Source: JAJCYL01 sp965206015 (GTDB lineage Bacteria; Bacteroidota; Bacteroidia; Cytophagales; Cyclobacteriaceae). From it: a stretch of DNA of 64,000 nucleotides. The stretch spans positions 992,001 to 1,056,000 of the forward strand of contig CBDBIW010000016.1 in the NCBI GenBank assembly GCA_965206015.1. Reading direction: 5' to 3'. Below are positions 27,088-37,102 of the stretch, one piece after another. The notes beneath the pieces are model-generated. The model was given only the letters and a program-made list of their open reading frames with translations, did not search any database and was not told the origin of the DNA. The translations under genes and the position numbers were made by a program. Every line of letters begins with the position of its first letter. Position 1 is the first letter of the stretch.

Positions 27088-28039
27088 GAATCATCCCTTT
27101 GGAGGGGTATACCCCTCCAAAGGGATGTGTTCTAAATCCAAAGGTAATCGATCTCCAAATTTAATAGCGAGTTGCTGAACGGTCAGCCCCCGGTTTTGCA
27201 ATGGATTCGTCCACTTTTTCCCAATGTTTCTGGTGGCCAAATAGACCAGCTTTAACAGAGCCATATCTGAGGTAAACGCTCCTTTGGTTTTTGTGACCTT
27301 CCGAATCTGTCGATGATAATCTTCTACCGCGTTGGTGGTGTAAATCAGCTTTCGTATTGGAGCTGTGTATTGAAAGTAGGTGGTCAGTTTCTCCCGGTTG
27401 TTTCGCCAGGACACTTTCCCATTTTCCAGCCAGACTCTCTAGTTCCATCTCTGCCAGTTCTTTGGTATCTGCACGATAAACCAACTTGGTATCTGCCATG
27501 AATTCTGAACGAACCTTGTAATGCATCGCATCTAACCACACAATGCAATAGACAGGCTCCAATGGCCGGTTTTGCCAGGCTTTCACTTCCGGAATGATCC
27601 GGTCGGTGATTTGACTCAACACGGTATGGGAGATCTCTGTATCGTATATCTCCCTGATATGTTCACTGATGTCACGAAGGCTCATTCCAAGACCATATAA
27701 GCCAATGATCTTGTCCTGCAAACTGTCTGCAAGAACAGTCTCCCGCTTCCTGATGATCCGGGGCTCGAAAGTACTTTGCCTATCCCGGGGTGTCTCTATC
27801 TCGACTGGACCGGTACTGCTTTTGATTGTCTTCCTGCCTTTGCCATTGCGCTTGTTGCCTTCCAAACGTTCGGCTTCATCAAGGTGAGCATCCATTTCTG
27901 CCTCAGGTGCTGATTCCAAAGACTGCTTTAGCATCGGAGCAAAAGCCCCATCTTTCCCAAATAATGATTTTCCTGATTTGAACTGCTCCAGAGCCTTACT
28001 CTGTAATTGGTCTACTTCTTCTTGTCTCATTTTATCCAA
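27088..28039 (-). pseudogene. IS256-family transposase with internal deletion and frameshift
   Basis: Starting at 28039, the protein shows the IS256 N-terminus (SKSLFGKDGAFAPMLKQSLE-like segment, then GKGRKTIKSSTGPVEIETPR). It reaches VWLDAMHYKVR and then jumps to ADTKELAEMELESLAGKWE, skipping about 80 residues that include part of the DDE site. A frameshift near 27420 moves to a second frame, SWRNNREKLTTYF to RLPLDLEHIPLEGYTPPKG. Intact family members are about 400 residues. Dead copy. Confidence 0.88.
27092..27127. repeat. Perfect 36-bp palindrome at the IS256 transposase 3' end
   Basis: Arms of 16 bp (CATCCCTTTGGAGGGG and its complement) flank a central TATA. It encodes the transposase C-terminus and ends 1 bp beyond the stop codon. 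It can fold as a very stable hairpin on either strand and may act as a terminator or processing site. Confidence 0.8.
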
Positions 28040-28179
28040 TTAAAGACCGTTGCAAAAGGTTGCAGAAAGAGCGTAAATTTTGAATTTCACAAGTTCCGGG
28101 ATCCGGTTTTTGTGTTTACGCCTCCAGATGGGTCAAAACGAGCTTATTTCTTGTGATTTTCTCTCATTATTTACTGTTT

Positions 28180-28539
28180 TTAATTGAACATAATTATCCT
28201 TGGTGACCAGTATAAATTGTAACAGATGGCTTCCGTCAAGTTTTGCGTGTGCATCTTTTCGATTCCCTATATCGTGTGACCGCTCCGCTAAACCATCTGC
28301 GAATACTCCCAAATGTCCGTTCTGCTTTATACCTTGTTTGGCCTATTAGTTTATGGAATGCTTTCTCCCAATGGGTTAAAGACTGATTCTTTTCGGCTTT
28401 TTTCAAAATATGATGCTTCAGCTTTCGCCTGATCAAAAGGCCTGCATTTTTCTTTGACTGATAGCCTTTGTCTGCTTTCAATGCGATATGTTCGGGCAAA
28501 TCAGCACTTGTCAGTACCTCTTCTAAATTACTAACCTCG
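28180..28539 (-). pseudogene. IS5-family transposase fragment (C-terminal part)
   Basis: Reads EVLTSADLPEHIALKADKGY, then the DDE-family pattern RYKAERTFGSIRRWF (catalytic Glu), a frameshift near 28255, and EKMHTQNLTEAICYNLYW to a stop at 28180. The 5' part is missing: the frame is cut exactly where the IS982-type terminal repeat begins at 28540. This shows an IS inserted into an older IS. Confidence 0.75.
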
Positions 28540-29080
28540 ACCCGTTGTGCTAATTAATTATGATATAATTTATCGAAATAAAATGAGTGTATAAGACTAC
28601 TTATCAATAAATTAGAGTTACCACAAACCAATTTAGCTGATCAGGCCTATGCACAACATTAAAAGTAATTTCGACAATATTCATCAAACAATCAAATCCC
28701 TCAATCTTAGCATCTTTGATGCAAATGGAAATGTTCCAAAACCGGGAAGAACATCTCAATTTTCTGATTTAGAGGTACTTAGTCTTCCTCTCACTGCCGA
28801 ATACATGCCATTGGATAGTGAAAACCGGCTTTTCAAAAAGATGAAATGTGATTATAAAACTGATTTTTCTCATCTTATCGACCAATCCAGATACAACAGG
28901 AGGAAGCGACAATTATTTCCACTGCTTGAAAAGGTTCGTTAAAAATTAGCGGAACGATGCCTTGAATTTGGAGAATACTTCATCGTCGATTCTATGCCAC
29001 TGGAAGTCTGCAAAATATCCAGAGAGAAGCGAACCAAAACCTGTAAAGAGTATTTCCAAACGGCTCCTGACAGCAGGGAT
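28540..29080 (+). pseudogene. IS982-family element, 5' remnant (copy B)
   Basis: It begins with the end ACCCGTTGTGCTAATTAATT at 28540. The transposase starts at 28649 (MHNIKSNFDNIHQTIKSL), reads to an in-frame TAA at 28939, and continues KLAERCLEFGEYFIVDSMPL to QTAPD near 29077, where similarity ends. It is only distantly similar to copies A/C, so it represents a different IS982-family member. The 3' half and right end are gone. Confidence 0.82.
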
Positions 29081-29125
29081 GCCTCCCTTTAGTTGATTCC
29101 TGATTGATTAGTTCCAACTGGGTAT

Positions 29126-29461
29126 TTATTTATTCCATTTAACGGCAGATACACCACCATCTTCATCTTCATTTACCGCATAAATGAATTGTTCATCTCT
29201 ACTACTGGTTAAATAGGAAGGGTTTGAAGCCTTAACCAATAATTCTCCCCCATCAAGATTAGCAGTTGTGGTATTAAAATTGAAACGGTAAATACCTTCA
29301 CTTTCTTTATTTGTATAAGTTCCTACTAGTAATTTCATAGTCTCCGTTGACTTCGTTTTAGCTGCTTTTTGTTGTTCACATCCGATTGTAAATGATAAGA
29401 ATACCGATATTAACAGGTGTAATTTAAGCTTCATCACTGCCTTTGATTTCATCTTGGTCAT
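29126..29461 (-). pseudogene. Truncated lactonase-family (YkgB-like beta-propeller) lipoprotein
   Basis: 111 residues: signal peptide with lipobox FTIGC, then KLLVGTYTNKESEGIYRF, and SNPSYLTSSRDEQFIYAVNE, the first blade of the 6-phosphogluconolactonase-like seven-bladed propeller. Intact proteins have about 350-380 residues; this one stops after the first blade, 46 bp from the IS982 relic. Probable starts are the ATGs at 29461, 29452 or 29434. Truncated by the IS rearrangements next door. Confidence 0.75.
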
Positions 29462-29591
29462 GCAATTGATTGAGATTATCTGGCATATCCATTCTGGTGA
29501 GCTAAAAAAGACTCAATCACCCTTGTACTTTAAGCGATCTACCCCCCATCTTAAGCTTTATGAGTACCTTTATTTGGTTACAACAACGCCA

Positions 29592-31781
29592 ATGACTTCG
29601 TACACTCGTCGATTATTTTTAATTGCAGGTCTTATCAGCTTTATTTTATGTGAGTTGTATTCGCAAAAGATCAACGGCGATTTTCAATTGGAAATACGAA
29701 AAGCAACTTCTCCAATTACCATTGACGGAATAAAAGATGAAGAAACCTGGAATTCAGCTGCTGTAGCTGGATCATTTCATATGATTACCCCAATGGACAC
29801 CAGTAAGGCTAATGTGCGAACCGAGGTCCAAATGGCTTATGATGAAGGTTACATCTATCTCATTGCTGTATGTTACCATGGATTACCAGGTCCATATTAT
29901 GTAGAGTCCTTGAGACGTGACTTTGGCTTCTCATCCAACGACAATTTTATTTTCGCTTTCGATACGTTTGATGACCAAACCAATGGTTTCACTTTTGGAA
30001 CTAATGCGGCAGGAGCCCAATGGGATGGCATTCTCTTTGAAGGCGGTCGGGCTGATCTCAGTTGGGACAACAAATGGACCTCAGTGGTCAAGAACTACGA
30101 AGATCGTTACGTTTTTGAAATGGCCCTGCCTTTCAAAAGCATCCGTTACAAAAAGGGTATTAAAAATTGGGGCATCAATTTTAGCCGGCTCGATCTGAAG
30201 ACCACTGAAAAATCTGCCTGGGCTCCAGTACCGCGACAATTTCCATCTGTTTCTCTTGCTTACACTGGCATTCTTGCCTGGGATAAAGCACCTCCGCCGC
30301 CAAAAGAAAACATCTCCGTAATTCCTTATACACTGGCTCGAATTGGTAAGGATCATGCAAATAATGAAGATGCCGATTTTGATGCTGAGTTTGGTGGAGA
30401 TGCTAAGATTGCTGTTACTTCCTCGCTTAATCTCGACCTGACTGTCAATCCGGATTTTTCTCAAGTAGATGTCGACAGACAGGTTACCAACCTTAATCGT
30501 TTCGAGTTATTCTTCCCGGAGCGCAGGCAGTTCTTCCTTGAAAATGGAGACCTTTTCGCTAATTTCGGTTATAGCAATATTCGACCTTTCTTCTCACGTC
30601 GCATTGGGCTGGGTGTACCTATACAATTTGGAGCCAGACTTAGTGGAAAGATCGATCGTAATTGGCGAGTTGGGCTGATGAGCATACAAACTGACAAGGT
30701 GGAAAGCACAGGCCTTCCCTCTCAGAACTTTTCTGTACTTGCGCTACAAAGAAGAGTCTTTTCCAGATCTAATATCGGATTTCTGATGGTCAATAAACAA
30801 TCACTCGATTACTCTCCAGACCCAAGCAGCGAATTGGAGCAGTTTTCAGAATACAACCGGGCATTTGGATTGGAATATAACCTGGCTTCTTCCAATAATC
30901 AATGGACTGGAAAAGCGATCGTTTTAAAATCCTTTAGCCCAGGCATTACTGATGAGACCTATACACATGCCGGCAATTTGGAATACTCCACCAGGAAATG
31001 GACAATCAATTGGCAGCATGAATATGTAGGTCAAAATTATTCGTCAGAGGCAGGCTTTGTACCTCGAACAAATTACGTCAAAGCCAACCCCGAGGTTAGT
31101 TATAATTTTTTTCCAGAAAGTGAGTGGATTTTAAGGCATGGACCTTCGCTTGGTACTAACTCTTTTTTTAATCCTGATTTTAAACTTACTGACAACACCA
31201 CTTTTGGCACCTATAGTTTTGATTTAAGAAGCCTCCACAGGTTTACTGTATGGAGTGGGTATGACTTTGTGGAACTGCAATTTCCTTTTGATCCGACTAA
31301 TGCCGGAAAAGATAGTCTTGCAACCGGGACCAGACACAAATGGGTATCATGGGGCACAATGTTTTCATCTAAGCCGCAGAGTTTATTTACTTATTCCTTT
31401 ACAACCAGATCAGGTGGTTATTATGAAGATGGCACCCGAACCAGCTTCACTACGGATCTGGGATATCGTTTTCAACCTTATGTAAACATCTCAATGAGTA
31501 CCAGCTTCAATAGAATAAAAATCAGGGAACCATGGGGTACTACCGATTTTTGGTTGCTTGGACCAAGGATTGATGTGACAGTGTCGAATAAAATCTATTT
31601 CACCACCTTTCTACAGTATAATAACCAGCAGGACAATGTTAATTTAAACACTCGATTTCAATGGCGCTATGCGCCCGCATCTGACCTATTCATTGTTTAT
31701 ACAGACAACTATCTTCCGGGCTCATTTAATGTAAAAAATAGGGCTGTTGTTTTTAAACTGACCTATTGGTGGAACATTTAA
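29592..31781 (+). CDS. CBM9/DUF5916 outer-membrane-type protein
   Basis: 729 residues from ATG 29592 (MTSYTRRLFLIAGLISF), which gives a good signal peptide ending near YSQ; the longer frame from 29454 adds 46 unlikely residues. After the signal, a CBM9-like domain (SPITIDGIKDEETWNSA, MAYDEGYIYLIAVC, FEMALPFKSIRY). Then the DUF5916 region with LDLTVNPDFSQVDVD, FPERRQFFLENGDLF and PFFSRRIG. The second half is rich in alternating aromatic beta strands and ends in KLTYWWNI, as in outer-membrane barrels. Function unknown; possibly carbohydrate-related. Intact. Confidence 0.87.
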   Translation: MTSYTRRLFLIAGLISFILCELYSQKINGDFQLEIRKATSPITIDGIKDEETWNSAAVAGSFHMITPMDTSKANVRTEVQMAYDEGYIYLIAVCYHGLPGPYYVESLRRDFGFSSNDNFIFAFDTFDDQTNGFTFGTNAAGAQWDGILFEGGRADLSWDNKWTSVVKNYEDRYVFEMALPFKSIRYKKGIKNWGINFSRLDLKTTEKSAWAPVPRQFPSVSLAYTGILAWDKAPPPPKENISVIPYTLARIGKDHANNEDADFDAEFGGDAKIAVTSSLNLDLTVNPDFSQVDVDRQVTNLNRFELFFPERRQFFLENGDLFANFGYSNIRPFFSRRIGLGVPIQFGARLSGKIDRNWRVGLMSIQTDKVESTGLPSQNFSVLALQRRVFSRSNIGFLMVNKQSLDYSPDPSSELEQFSEYNRAFGLEYNLASSNNQWTGKAIVLKSFSPGITDETYTHAGNLEYSTRKWTINWQHEYVGQNYSSEAGFVPRTNYVKANPEVSYNFFPESEWILRHGPSLGTNSFFNPDFKLTDNTTFGTYSFDLRSLHRFTVWSGYDFVELQFPFDPTNAGKDSLATGTRHKWVSWGTMFSSKPQSLFTYSFTTRSGGYYEDGTRTSFTTDLGYRFQPYVNISMSTSFNRIKIREPWGTTDFWLLGPRIDVTVSNKIYFTTFLQYNNQQDNVNLNTRFQWRYAPASDLFIVYTDNYLPGSFNVKNRAVVFKLTYWWNI

Positions 31782-32354
31782 TCATATAAGGTAAAATCAA
31801 ACTAAGCCTCGGCTCAAGTGCCAGAGAGTTTGCGGATTTCGATTCACCCAACCCTTCCTTGTACGGGAATTTTATTAGCTTTAATACCGTTGCACGGTAT
31901 TGGTGTTTTTTTAGCCTGCCCGTGAGGTGGATATTCAAGAGATGCTTTTTATCCTGGAATCATGAATAAGCGCACTACCCTTACACTGGCCGATAGTAAT
32001 CTGTATCATTCATGGCCTCTTTAAGAGGAATTGAGAACGGTTGTTCTGTTGTAAGGCCAGTAAACAGAGGAACTTCCCTGGTTTCGGATGCGTATGGTAA
32101 TGTTTTGGGGAAGAAAATTTTTTCGACCCAGAAGGGAAGATATTAACTGCAAGTATTCCGAATAGAGGGGTTGATGCTATTTACAACAAGATCGACGATC
32201 TCCGGACTCACATCTGAAACATATTTATTGCTGCTACTGTGCTATGCTCGATATACAACTTTGTTGTTCAGGAGAGACAAACGATGCAAGAAGAACAACT
32301 GGACTAGGCAAACGATTGACAGGCAAAGCTCCTTTTATTAGAGACTTTGTTTCA
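31782..32354. other. 573-bp stretch without an intact gene
   Basis: It contains a hairpin terminator (31883-31912). On the minus strand at about 31990-32220 there is a broken protein-like stretch (for example VPLFTGLTTEQPFSIPLKEA) interrupted by stops, which I cannot assign. Probably a decayed gene. Confidence 0.35.
31883..31912 (+). terminator. Hairpin terminator downstream of the DUF5916 gene
   Basis: AATACCGT (31883-31890) pairs perfectly with ACGGTATT (31894-31901) across a 3-base loop, followed by GGTGTTTTTTT. It lies about 100 bp after the stop at 31781. Confidence 0.65.
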
Positions 32355-33446
32355 TTAAGCCATTACAGCAACTTCCTTTTGGGTGCCAAATCTTTTTAAG
32401 ATAGTATAATGAGATTTAACAGCTTTTAGCATACTGTCATATTCATTATAGGCCAGACCATGCTTTTGCACCGTATTCTTAACTATTTCTGAAATTTTCT
32501 TGTAATGAACATGGCAGATATTAGGAAAGAGATGGTGTTCTATTTGAAAGTTAAGGCCTCCAAGGTACCAATTAAGGACTTTACTGTTTCGAGCGAAATT
32601 GCAGGTGCTTTTAATCTGGTGGATTGCCCAAGTTTCGAGTGTAGTAGCTGGCTCCGCAGTCTCGTGCTCGGTGTTTTCAACTACATGCGCTAATTGGAAA
32701 GTCACGCTTAATACAAATCCTGCGACAAGATGAATAGTAACGAAACCTATTGCTATTTGCCAAATAGCCAGATCGAGGACGAAATATGGTATGATAATCG
32801 CATAGACATAGTAGGACGTTTTGGAGAAAATGAGGATACTCATTTCAGTAGCGAAATTGCTGTTCCTGATATGCCCTCTCTCGTTGTACAGATGGTTGAA
32901 CTGCTTGAAATCTTTAATAGTTACCCAGCTTAACGTTCCCAGTGTATAGAGCATCCAGGAATATATGTGCTGAAATTTATGAAACCATTTGTGCTGAGAA
33001 TAAGGTGATAATCGTATAATATCTCCATTACTCAAGTCTTCGTCTTCTCCATAAATATTAGTGAATGTATGATGTTTCACATTGTGCTGAATCATCCAGT
33101 TAAACCGATTACCACCAATAAGGTTTATCGTATAACCCAACATCTTATTAACAAATGGCTTAGATGAATAAGACCCGTGACAAGCATCGTGCATTACACT
33201 CATGCCAATGCCTGCTAATGATAGCCCCATTATTACCGCCAGTATCCACATTGCAACGATTGGAGGCTGCAAGAGTATAATCAGAAGATATGCTCCAAAG
33301 TAAGAAGTCAACAAAACGATGGTCTTATATACCATGGTAAAGTTGGCATGAGGAGAAATTCCGTTTTTCTTGAAATATATGCTTACTTGTTCACGCATTT
33401 CATTATACAGACGTTTCTCATCTGTCCCAAACTTCAAAATACTCAT
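32355..33446 (-). CDS. Membrane fatty-acid desaturase (front-end/linoleoyl-CoA type)
   Basis: 363 residues with the three histidine boxes of membrane desaturases: HDACH after the second helix, HNVKHH, and QIEHH near the C-terminus. The first His of the third box is replaced by Gln, the form seen in front-end (delta-5/6) and linoleoyl-CoA-type desaturases. Four or more hydrophobic helices surround the boxes. It introduces double bonds into acyl chains for membrane fluidity. Single gene with a 209-bp divergent region shared with the phosphodiesterase. Intact. Confidence 0.9.
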   Translation of the reverse strand: MSILKFGTDEKRLYNEMREQVSIYFKKNGISPHANFTMVYKTIVLLTSYFGAYLLIILLQPPIVAMWILAVIMGLSLAGIGMSVMHDACHGSYSSKPFVNKMLGYTINLIGGNRFNWMIQHNVKHHTFTNIYGEDEDLSNGDIIRLSPYSQHKWFHKFQHIYSWMLYTLGTLSWVTIKDFKQFNHLYNERGHIRNSNFATEMSILIFSKTSYYVYAIIIPYFVLDLAIWQIAIGFVTIHLVAGFVLSVTFQLAHVVENTEHETAEPATTLETWAIHQIKSTCNFARNSKVLNWYLGGLNFQIEHHLFPNICHVHYKKISEIVKNTVQKHGLAYNEYDSMLKAVKSHYTILKRFGTQKEVAVMA

Positions 33447-33655
33447 AGATAGTTCTTATTATGTGAGGGCACTTATTTGCTAATAATTAATAAAGCCGTA
33501 AGCTTAGTGCTAAAGATAGAATAAACTGTCTAAAGGATAAAAAAGATTCTTACCACTAAATTGGACAGCTAAAATCAACACAACTGAGTATTGATTATGA
33601 TTATAAACAACAACAAATGTTAATAAGTTTGGATTAAGCTCAGATATGACAGCAT

Positions 33656-34156
33656 ATGAAGATTGGACTTATTGGTGACACCCATGGTTATCTTGATGAT
33701 AAGGTGTTTTCATATTTTGATAAATGCGATGAAATATGGCATGCAGGTGACATAGGTACGATTGAAGTTGTTGATAAACTCGAATCATTTACAACCTTGA
33801 GGGCTGTTTATGGCAACGTTGATGGGCATCAGATCAGAATTCGTTATCCCGAACACCAATTTTTTGAAATTGAAGGTCAGCGAGTTTGGATGACTCACAT
33901 TGGCGGTTCACCTCCTCGGTATAATGTCAAAATCAGGCAAGGTTTGGCGAAATATGTGCCCCGGCTATTTATATGTGGGCATTCACACATTCTTAAAGTC
34001 ATGACCGATAAGGCACACTCTAACATGCTCTACATCAATCCCGGTGCGGCTGGCAGACACGGATTTCACAAAATAAGAACCATAATAAGGTTGGAAATAA
34101 CCGCCGGTAAAATTCATGATATGCAAGTGGTTGAATTAGGGAAGAGAGCTGTTTGA
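33656..34156 (+). CDS. YfcE/MJ0936-family metallophosphoesterase
   Basis: 166 residues, the family's usual length. Metal-binding motifs occur in order: GDTHG (7-11), HAGDIG (about 30-35), GNVDG (54-58), a later MTHIGG and GHSH. These bind two divalent metals for phosphodiester hydrolysis. The physiological substrate is unknown. It is 56 bp upstream of the penicillin-acylase-type gene on the same strand, possibly one transcript. Confidence 0.9.
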   Translation: MKIGLIGDTHGYLDDKVFSYFDKCDEIWHAGDIGTIEVVDKLESFTTLRAVYGNVDGHQIRIRYPEHQFFEIEGQRVWMTHIGGSPPRYNVKIRQGLAKYVPRLFICGHSHILKVMTDKAHSNMLYINPGAAGRHGFHKIRTIIRLEITAGKIHDMQVVELGKRAV

Positions 34157-34212
34157 TGGCAAAAGAAACTTCCAAAATATCCATACCTTAGAGCAAACCC
34201 ATTTATTAAATC

Positions 34213-36639
34213 ATGAGGCTCATAAAATTCGCGTTCTCATTGGTAATCACTCTTGTAACTACGATCGCGTTTAATATGAAAATATCCACTGTACCACCAT
34301 TGGGAAAGTTCTTCAATCCTCATGGCGGATTTTGGGCCAACAGCGAAAAAGAGGCAATCACAGCTTCTAAAATTGTGAAGTTGAAGGGATTGAAAGATAG
34401 AGTTGACATTCAATTTGATGAGTATCTGATTCCACACATTTTTGCCGAAAATGATAGAGACCTTGTTTTTGCGCAAGGGTATGTGACCGCCTTTCATCGG
34501 TTATGGCAGATGGAGTTTCAACTTTATTCAACAGCGGGTCGTATTTCAGAGCTGCTTGGAGAGGTTGCCTTAAGTTACGATAAAGGGAAACGTCGGCATG
34601 GAATGACATATGGAGCCCGAAGAACCCTGGAACATTGGAAGGAAGACCAGGAATTTTATGAGTTAATTAAAGCCTACACCGCAGGTGTTAATGCCTACAT
34701 CAACTCACTGAATTACAGTAGTTACCCCATAGAATATAAACTGCTTGACTATGAGCCTGAACCTTGGTCGGAGTTCAAATGTAGTTTGTTGCTAAAGGAG
34801 ATGTCTGACCAATTGTCTCGCGGAGAGTCAGATCTGGAGAATACAAATGCCTTGGCACTATTTGGTCGTAAGAATTATGACTTCCTCTTTCCTGAAAAAC
34901 CTCCATTGTCTGATTTTGATCCGGTTATTCCTCTTGGAACTACTTTCGACTTTGAGCCAATAAAGATACCTGAACCAGACACACTCTATCCTTTAGCCTA
35001 TACTATACCTTTACTCGAAAAACCAGACCCAAATAATGGGAGTAACAACTTTGCAGTTGGCCCGTCAAAAACAGGGGGAGGAGCTTTATTGGCTAATGAG
35101 CCAGATCTGGGTCTCAACCTTCCATCTATTTGGTACATAGCCCACTTGAATGCCCCGGGTATTAATGTTTTCGGCTCTACATTACCAGGAATGCCAGGCG
35201 TAATTATTGGTCATAATGACTCTATTGCATGGGGAATGACCAATGCCAAAAGGGATTTGGTTGATTGGTATAGGATGGAGTTCAGAAATAATAATAGGGA
35301 AGAATATAAGTATGACAACCGGTGGCTAAAGACTGAGAAAGTAATAGAAGAGATAAAGGTTAGGAATGGTGCTACAGTTTATGATACAATTGTTTTCACC
35401 CACTATGGCCCTGTGGTTTATGATGGAAATTTTGAAGCCAGCAAAGAGCACATAAACCTCGCTATGAGATGGACTGCCCATGATCCAGCAATGGAAATTA
35501 AATCGTTATATTTAATTAACAAAGCCCAAAATCATGAAGAGTTCCGATCGGCATTACAGTATTTTGTTGGTCCACCTCAAAATTTTGCTTTTGCCTCGGT
35601 CAATGGAGATGTTGCACTTCATATTCCCGGTAAGTATCCTGTCAAATGGAAGGAACAGGGGAAGTTTATTCTTGACGGGACCAAGTCAAGCCATGATTGG
35701 AATCAATACATGCCAGAGGAGCATAAACTATGGGTTAAGAATCCTCCCCGCAGTTTTGTAAGTTCGGCCAATCAACACCCCGTTGACAGTACTTATCCAT
35801 ATTATACTTTCGACTATAGCTTTGAGCATTATCGGGGGAGACGAATCAATGACCGGTTGAACATACTGAATGTGGTCACACCTGAAGAAATGATGAAGCT
35901 TCAGCATGATAATTTCAACTATCGTGCATTCGAAAGTTTACCTATGATGTTGGATAGTCTGGACACCGCATCCTTTAATGACCAAAAACTTCGAGTTTAT
36001 CAATTAATGCAATCCTGGGATTACTTCAATAATGTTGATTCCAAACCCGCCACTTTCTATGAGTTGTGGTGGACTAAGTTATATCGGTTGCTTTGGGATG
36101 AAATGGATGGTCAGGAAATTGGCCTCATGAAGCCCCATATCTACAATTCAATTCATATTCTTAAGAACTATCCGGACCATGATTTTATAGATATTAAATC
36201 AACTCCAGTGCTGGAAGACTCGAAAGCACTTTATGACAGGTCATTCTCTGAAGCTGTTGATTCATTGAATAATTGGATTGCCGTTTCAGGAGATGATTAC
36301 AGCTGGGCCAAATTCAAGAATACGAGAGCAGTGCACTTGATGCGGATACCTCAATTCAGTGTGGACCAAATATCGATAGGAGGGAATAGCAATATTGTTA
36401 ATGCCGCAAGTGGTCGTCATGGACCTTCCTGGAGGATGGTGGTTCAACTCAATGACCAAGGCGTTAAGGCATGGGGAGTTTATCCGGGTAGTCAAACCGG
36501 AAACCCGGGAAATCCTATGTATGCCCATATGATAGAGGATTGGGGTAATGGCAACTACTATGAAATGTTGTTTCCACCACAGCCGACGGTGGACAAGGAG
36601 TCAATTTATTTTTCACAGATTTTACAGCCGAAGGAATGA
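34213..36639 (+). CDS. Penicillin acylase family (Ntn-hydrolase) protein
   Basis: 808 residues with an N-terminal signal or anchor helix. YVTAFHRLWQMEFQL matches the alpha-chain signature. The Ntn nucleophile is Ser277 after a Gly in NNGSNNFAVGPSKT, where autocleavage would produce the beta chain. Further motifs GMPGVIIGHNDSIAWGMTNA and GRHGPSWRMVVQL are typical. These periplasmic enzymes hydrolyse amide bonds of N-acyl compounds, including penicillins or acyl-homoserine lactones; the real substrate is unknown. Its stop overlaps the next start by 4 bp. Confidence 0.92.
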   Translation: MRLIKFAFSLVITLVTTIAFNMKISTVPPLGKFFNPHGGFWANSEKEAITASKIVKLKGLKDRVDIQFDEYLIPHIFAENDRDLVFAQGYVTAFHRLWQMEFQLYSTAGRISELLGEVALSYDKGKRRHGMTYGARRTLEHWKEDQEFYELIKAYTAGVNAYINSLNYSSYPIEYKLLDYEPEPWSEFKCSLLLKEMSDQLSRGESDLENTNALALFGRKNYDFLFPEKPPLSDFDPVIPLGTTFDFEPIKIPEPDTLYPLAYTIPLLEKPDPNNGSNNFAVGPSKTGGGALLANEPDLGLNLPSIWYIAHLNAPGINVFGSTLPGMPGVIIGHNDSIAWGMTNAKRDLVDWYRMEFRNNNREEYKYDNRWLKTEKVIEEIKVRNGATVYDTIVFTHYGPVVYDGNFEASKEHINLAMRWTAHDPAMEIKSLYLINKAQNHEEFRSALQYFVGPPQNFAFASVNGDVALHIPGKYPVKWKEQGKFILDGTKSSHDWNQYMPEEHKLWVKNPPRSFVSSANQHPVDSTYPYYTFDYSFEHYRGRRINDRLNILNVVTPEEMMKLQHDNFNYRAFESLPMMLDSLDTASFNDQKLRVYQLMQSWDYFNNVDSKPATFYELWWTKLYRLLWDEMDGQEIGLMKPHIYNSIHILKNYPDHDFIDIKSTPVLEDSKALYDRSFSEAVDSLNNWIAVSGDDYSWAKFKNTRAVHLMRIPQFSVDQISIGGNSNIVNAASGRHGPSWRMVVQLNDQGVKAWGVYPGSQTGNPGNPMYAHMIEDWGNGNYYEMLFPPQPTVDKESIYFSQILQPKE

Positions 36640-37010
36640 AAATCATAATTAAGATATTTTTAATGGCCGGAATCACCTATTTCGCATTGATGGCTCTTCC
36701 TTGGTGGACTCTTGTTGTGATTACTTTCATGGCTTCTTTCGCCATACCCTCGAATGACTTCGGAGCTTTTTTGAGTGGATTTTTGGGCATAGGTCTATTA
36801 TGGTTGGTATTGGCCTGGAAGATTGACATCGAAACTAACTCGATTTTGTCTCAAAAGATTGCCGGCTTATTTCCAGTTGGTCGTGATACAACGATGCTGG
36901 TAATAGCAGCGGGATTTGTTGGAGGCATATCTGGAGGATTTGGATCACTGTCTGGCAATTTGCTGCGAAAAATTTGGATGAAAAAGAAGAAAAGCAGCCT
37001 TTACCATTAG
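36636..37010 (+). CDS. Small membrane protein coupled to the acylase gene
   Basis: 124 residues with about four hydrophobic segments and a lysine-rich C-terminus (KIWMKKKKSS). Its start overlaps the acylase stop (ATGA), so it is co-translated. No known domain. Likely an uncharacterised integral membrane protein. Confidence 0.7.
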   Translation: MKIIIKIFLMAGITYFALMALPWWTLVVITFMASFAIPSNDFGAFLSGFLGIGLLWLVLAWKIDIETNSILSQKIAGLFPVGRDTTMLVIAAGFVGGISGGFGSLSGNLLRKIWMKKKKSSLYH

Positions 37011-37102
37011 CAATTAAGTCCAAGTCCCAATAATTGTAACTTTAATCACACATTTCTATCTCATTAGAAACCTTTCAATAGATTTTGTGTTTAAAAGACT
37101 GA

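Noticed and set aside
29454..29591. N-terminal extension of the DUF5916 protein
   Set aside because: The extra 46 residues precede a proper signal peptide starting at 29592 and overlap the divergent lactonase start.
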